64,000 bases of DNA from Microvirga sp052114605 (GTDB lineage Bacteria > Pseudomonadota > Alphaproteobacteria > Rhizobiales > Beijerinckiaceae): contig NZ_JBFRFB010000007.1 in assembly GCF_052114605.1 (NCBI RefSeq), forward strand, positions 179,658-243,657, in the 5' to 3' direction. Position 1 is the first letter of the stretch, and every line of letters starts with the position of its first letter. Positions 61,009 to 64,000 of the stretch are shown here, in pieces. The notes under the pieces were generated by a model. That model was not told the origin of the DNA, searched no databases, and worked only from the letters and a program-made list of their open reading frames with translations. The translations under genes were made by a program, and so were the position numbers.

Positions 61009-62589
61009 ATGAGGAAGCTAGGACTTGGTTTGCTGGTGTCGGTCGCGTCCGTGATGGCCACAACTGCAATCGCGCAACAGCCGAAGCCCAACATCCTCGT
61101 CATCATGGGCGATGACATCGGCTACTGGAACATCAGCGCCTATAACCGGGGCATGATGGGCTACCGCACGCCCAATATCGACCGCATCGCGAGCGAAGGT
61201 GCGATCTTCACCGATTACTATGGCCAGCAATCCTGTACGGCCGGGCGCGCAGCGTTCATCACCGGTCAGAGTCCATTGCGGACCGGCCTCCTGAAAGTGG
61301 GCTTACCCGGGGCCAAGGAGGGATTGTCGGAGAAGGATCCGACCATTGCCGAACTGCTCAAGCCGCAGGGCTATGTGACAGGACAGTTCGGCAAAAACCA
61401 CCTCGGCGATCGCAATGAGTTCCTGCCGACCGTGCACGGCTTCGACGAATTCTTCGGCAATCTCTACCACCTCAATGCCGAGGATGAGCCCGAGCATCCG
61501 GATTATCCGAAAGACCCTGCATTCCGCGCGCAGTTCGGCCCACGCGGTGTCCTGCGGTGTCGCGCCACCATGAACGACACGTCAGGCGGTGATCCTCGCT
61601 TCGGCCCGTGGGGCAAACAGGCCTGCGAGGACACGGGCCCGCTCACCAAGAAACGCATGGAGACGATCGACGAGGAATTTCTGGATGCTTCACTCGACTT
61701 CATCGACCGGGCGAACCGGGACCGAAAGCCATTTTTCGTCTGGCTCAATCCCAGCCGCATGCATATCTGGACACGTCTCAAGCAGGAATCGCAGGGGCGA
61801 ACGGGGCTCGGCATCTATCCGGACGGCATGGCGGAGCATGATGGGCATGTGGGCCGGGTCCTGAAAAAGCTGGATGACCTCAACATCGCCGACAACACGA
61901 TCGTGATCTACACCACCGACAATGGAGCCGAGGTGTTCTCATGGCCCGACGGCGGCACGACGCCGTTCCGCGGTGAGAAGAACACCAACTGGGAGGGTGG
62001 CTATCGCGTCCCGGCCATCGTGCGATGGCCCGGTACGGTGCCGCCGCGCAGCGAGATCAACGACATCGTTTCTGCCGAGGACTGGGCAACGACGCTGGTG
62101 GCAGCCGCAGGCGAGCCGGATATCAAGAACAAGCTGCTGCAAGGCTACGATGCGGCCGGCAAGACCTTCAAGGTTCACCTGGACGGTTATGACCAGCGCG
62201 ACCTGCTCGGTGGCAAGGGGCCTAGCAAGCGCCGCGAGTTCTTCTACTGGACCGATGACGGCAACCTGGCTGGCCTCCGCTACGAGCAATGGAAGGCCGC
62301 ATTCCTGGAGCAGAAGGCGCATGGTCTCGATGTGTGGGCGCAGCCGATGATCGAACTGCGCCTGCCGATTCTGTTCAACCTGCGCTCCGATCCTTTCGAG
62401 CGGGCCCAGAATGAGTCCGGCGATTACGTTAGGTGGTTCATCGAGCATGCCTTCGTGATCGTTCCTGCCCAGGCGATCGTCGCCCAGCATCTAGCGAGCT
62501 TCCAGCAGTTTCCGCCGCGCCAGCGACCAGGTTCCTTCTCGGTCGAGCAGGCCATGGAGAAGCTTAGGAACCCGCCATCCAGCAACTAG
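61009..62589 (+). CDS. Exported type I sulfatase (arylsulfatase-like) 2
   Basis: A 526-residue periplasmic sulfatase with signal peptide MRKLGLGLLVSVASVMATTAIAQQ. ATG 61009 is preferred since GAGGA lies eight bases before it; ATG 61000 is an alternative. The formylglycine cysteine is C76 in SCTAGRAAFITG (C-x-A-x-R); metal Asp pair in IMGDDIGYW; KNHLGD and YTTDNGAE motifs. It is clearly paralogous to the sulfatase at 56760 over the whole length (GGTTPF, NWEGG versus TWEGG, RWPG) and lacks the cysteine-rich insertion in part. It ends the rightward sulfatase group. Confidence 0.92.
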   Translation: MRKLGLGLLVSVASVMATTAIAQQPKPNILVIMGDDIGYWNISAYNRGMMGYRTPNIDRIASEGAIFTDYYGQQSCTAGRAAFITGQSPLRTGLLKVGLPGAKEGLSEKDPTIAELLKPQGYVTGQFGKNHLGDRNEFLPTVHGFDEFFGNLYHLNAEDEPEHPDYPKDPAFRAQFGPRGVLRCRATMNDTSGGDPRFGPWGKQACEDTGPLTKKRMETIDEEFLDASLDFIDRANRDRKPFFVWLNPSRMHIWTRLKQESQGRTGLGIYPDGMAEHDGHVGRVLKKLDDLNIADNTIVIYTTDNGAEVFSWPDGGTTPFRGEKNTNWEGGYRVPAIVRWPGTVPPRSEINDIVSAEDWATTLVAAAGEPDIKNKLLQGYDAAGKTFKVHLDGYDQRDLLGGKGPSKRREFFYWTDDGNLAGLRYEQWKAAFLEQKAHGLDVWAQPMIELRLPILFNLRSDPFERAQNESGDYVRWFIEHAFVIVPAQAIVAQHLASFQQFPPRQRPGSFSVEQAMEKLRNPPSSN

Positions 62590-62596
62590 GGAGGTC

Positions 62597-62907
62597 GTGA
62601 GCACCGTGCCCTCACGTCTGCCGCGGCCGGTTGCACGAGGTCCAGACCATGTCCCGGCGACCTTGAAGTCGCCATACTCAGCCCCTCGACTTCTCTGGCC
62701 CCGGGGAGCCGTCGTGCTCGTGGCCGGCCTGCAACTCATCGTCATCAACGATCTCTCCCTGGGTCATGATGGTTAGCGCCTAGTGTCGAGATCGAGCTGC
62801 TTGTGCCGCTTTTGATCGCAACGGCATGGGGAACCCGGATCAGGCCCGCCGCGCGCCGAGTGAGCACCATTGGACTGCCGTCGGCAGGATCATTTGTTCC
62901 TCTCTGA
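62597..62907 (+). pseudogene. Remnant of a membrane-protein gene, frameshifted
   Basis: From GTG 62597 to TAG 62774 a frame encodes a 59-residue basic N-terminus and the hydrophobic AVVLVAGLQLIVINDLSLG; after a frame change a second open stretch (62785-62907) continues with VEIELLVPLLIATAWGTRI, which fits the next helix of the same protein. GGGAGG lies before the GTG. The match runs out where the recombinase remnant begins. Interpretation as a broken gene is my inference. Confidence 0.4.
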
Positions 62908-64000
62908 TCTGCGCGAGAAGACCAAGTGCGGGCAAGTTGGGCCGGGTGCTGCAGGGCCGCGCTGCCGCCGGCAAGGCCTTCGGTTATGACGTCACTGAGG
63001 ACGCAGAAAGAGGAGGACGCGTCATCAAGGCAGCGGAGGCCGCGGTGGTTGAGCGTATCTTCACACTATTCGCCCATGGCGTGAGCCCGCGGGCCATTGC
63101 CCGCCGGCTGAATGAAGATCATGTGCCTGGCCCTGAGAGTCGCGCTTGGCAGGACACCACGATCCACGGCCAGAAAGAGTGCGGCACCGGTATCCTCAAC
63201 AATGAGCTCTATGTCGGCCAGCTGGTGTGGAACCGCTGCTCCTATGTCAAGGACCCGAGGACCGGCAAGCGGGTCGCGCGCCCGAACCTGCCCGAACGTT
63301 GGGAACGCACGGCCGTGCCGCACCTGCGCATCATCGATGACGCGCTCTGGCACGAGGTCAAGCGTCGCCAGGAAGCGACGGCGTTTGAGATGACTAGAGA
63401 TGAGCGCGGCAACGCGCTTAACCGCGCTGACCGCAGGCGCTTTCTCCTGTCAGGCCTTCTGACCTGCGGTTGCTGCGGCGCCGGGTACACGATCATGGCG
63501 AAAGACCGTTATGGCTGCGCGGGCCGCCGCTCTAAGGGCCTATGCATCAACGACCGCACGATCAGCCGGGAGGAGATCGAGACGCGCATCCTCAAGGCCT
63601 TGAAGCAGAACCTGCTCACGCCGGAATTGCTAGCCTAGTTCACCCGTGCCTACCAGGAGGAGGTGAACCGACTGACCAAGGAGGCAAGCGGCAAGGCCGC
63701 GGAGGTGGAGGCAAAGCTCGGAAGTGTTCAGCGTAAGATCGACGGCATCATGCGCGCGATCGAGGATGGTCTTTACCAACCGTCGATGAAGGCGTGTCTC
63801 TCCGAACTAGAGGCGGAGAAGGCCGCTCTTCTGGCTCAGAAGGTCGCTGGTTCGACGATACCCAACATTTCGGTGCATCCAAATCGGGCAGCGGTTTACC
63901 GCCGCAAAGTCGAAGAACTGGAGAACTTGCTCGAAGACACTGAACACAAGGATGATGCAATGGAACTGATCCGCTCGCTGATCGAGACGATCGTTCTGAC
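62864..64000 (+). pseudogene. Broken large serine recombinase (recombinase/zinc-ribbon part), runs off the window
   Basis: The C-terminal two-thirds of a large serine recombinase. The catalytic resolvase domain is absent. Frame evidence: 62906-62940 encodes DLREKTKCGQ, then a frameshift to LQGRAAAGKAFGYDV and on through the recombinase domain (GVSPRAIARRLNEDHVPGPE, TGILNNELYVGQLVWNR) and the zinc ribbon (LLTCGCCGAGYTIM, GCAGRRSKGLC). A TAG at 63636-63638 interrupts the frame (ELLA-stop-FTRAYQEEVNRL) where Glu or similar is expected, and the coiled-coil (AKLGSVQRKIDGIMRAIEDG) continues to the right edge. Truncation, frameshift and amber codon together indicate a dead gene. Confidence 0.8.

Noticed and set aside
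1..64000. tRNA genes, rRNA genes or CRISPR arrays
   Set aside because: No tRNA-like cloverleaf with T-loop core, no rRNA segments and no regularly spaced repeats were seen by eye; a tRNA scan was not run.

Overview
The window is a high-G+C chromosomal stretch from an alphaproteobacterium, most likely order Hyphomicrobiales (Rhizobiales) and close to Microvirga, Methylobacterium or Bosea. This is inferred from an ornithine decarboxylase/homospermidine synthase pair, an alphaproteobacterial Porin_2-type porin, DUF2937 and TfoX-C-like small genes, and dispersed short palindromes typical of these genomes. No rRNA, tRNA or CRISPR array was seen. Most of the window is dense, ordinary chromosome. 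The right edge carries a decayed serine-recombinase gene, the only clear trace of a mobile element.

Layout. 0-1.4 kb: the 3' part of an OpgG-family periplasmic glucan gene; a second complete paralogue lies at 13.5-15.1 kb. 1.4-8 kb: a zinc module with a Zur-like operator, a tiny His-rich membrane peptide, ZnuC/ZnuB/ZnuA, a COG0523 (CobW-like) metallochaperone, a cytosolic WD40 protein and two small proteins. 8-13.3 kb: polyamine genes (homospermidine synthase; ornithine decarboxylase behind a structured, attenuator-like leader), with an MFS transporter and a GNAT acetyltransferase. 15.1-16 kb: a gene-free stretch with nested palindromes and a candidate small RNA. 16-20.6 kb: an NMT1/SsuA-type ABC importer, a MarR regulator, a DMT transporter and a TfoX-C protein. 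20.6-26.5 kb: sugar-acid catabolism genes (2-hydroxyacid dehydrogenase, SDR, IlvD/Edd dehydratase, KDPG-type aldolase).

26.6-36.9 kb: a ribitol (pentitol) utilisation regulon. A LacI regulator and an ABC importer (binding protein and two permeases) are transcribed leftward. An alpha/beta hydrolase, an FAD oxidoreductase, a D-ribulokinase, the importer ATPase and a ribitol 2-dehydrogenase are transcribed rightward. Three similar LacI-type operators mark both promoters. The core route would be ribitol to D-ribulose to D-ribulose 5-phosphate. The hydrolase and flavoprotein are unexplained extras that hint at a modified substrate.

36.9-50.5 kb: an L,D-transpeptidase, a 924-residue secreted SH3/low-complexity protein and a porin, followed by a fermentation-like cluster: an AspT-type exchanger, PflA, PflB, an L-serine dehydratase carrying a Tat-type signal, and a divergent LdhA-type D-lactate dehydrogenase. 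50.5-62.6 kb: small secreted proteins, an LssY-C membrane protein, a NarL-type two-component system, and a rightward run of formylglycine-generating enzyme, sulfatase, secreted Ig-like protein, periplasmic HAD phosphatase, Gly-rich secreted protein and second sulfatase. This reads as a self-contained organosulfate/phosphate scavenging locus with its own sulfatase-maturing enzyme. 62.6-64 kb: remnants of a membrane-protein gene abutting the broken recombinase.

The most promising candidates for undescribed biology are the Tat-exported serine dehydratase linked to pyruvate formate-lyase, the sulfatase locus with its sensor and accessory secreted proteins, the pentitol regulon with its flavoprotein/hydrolase pair, and the zinc module with a WD40 partner. 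All calls rest on reading the sequence and on recalled family features; no database search was run.
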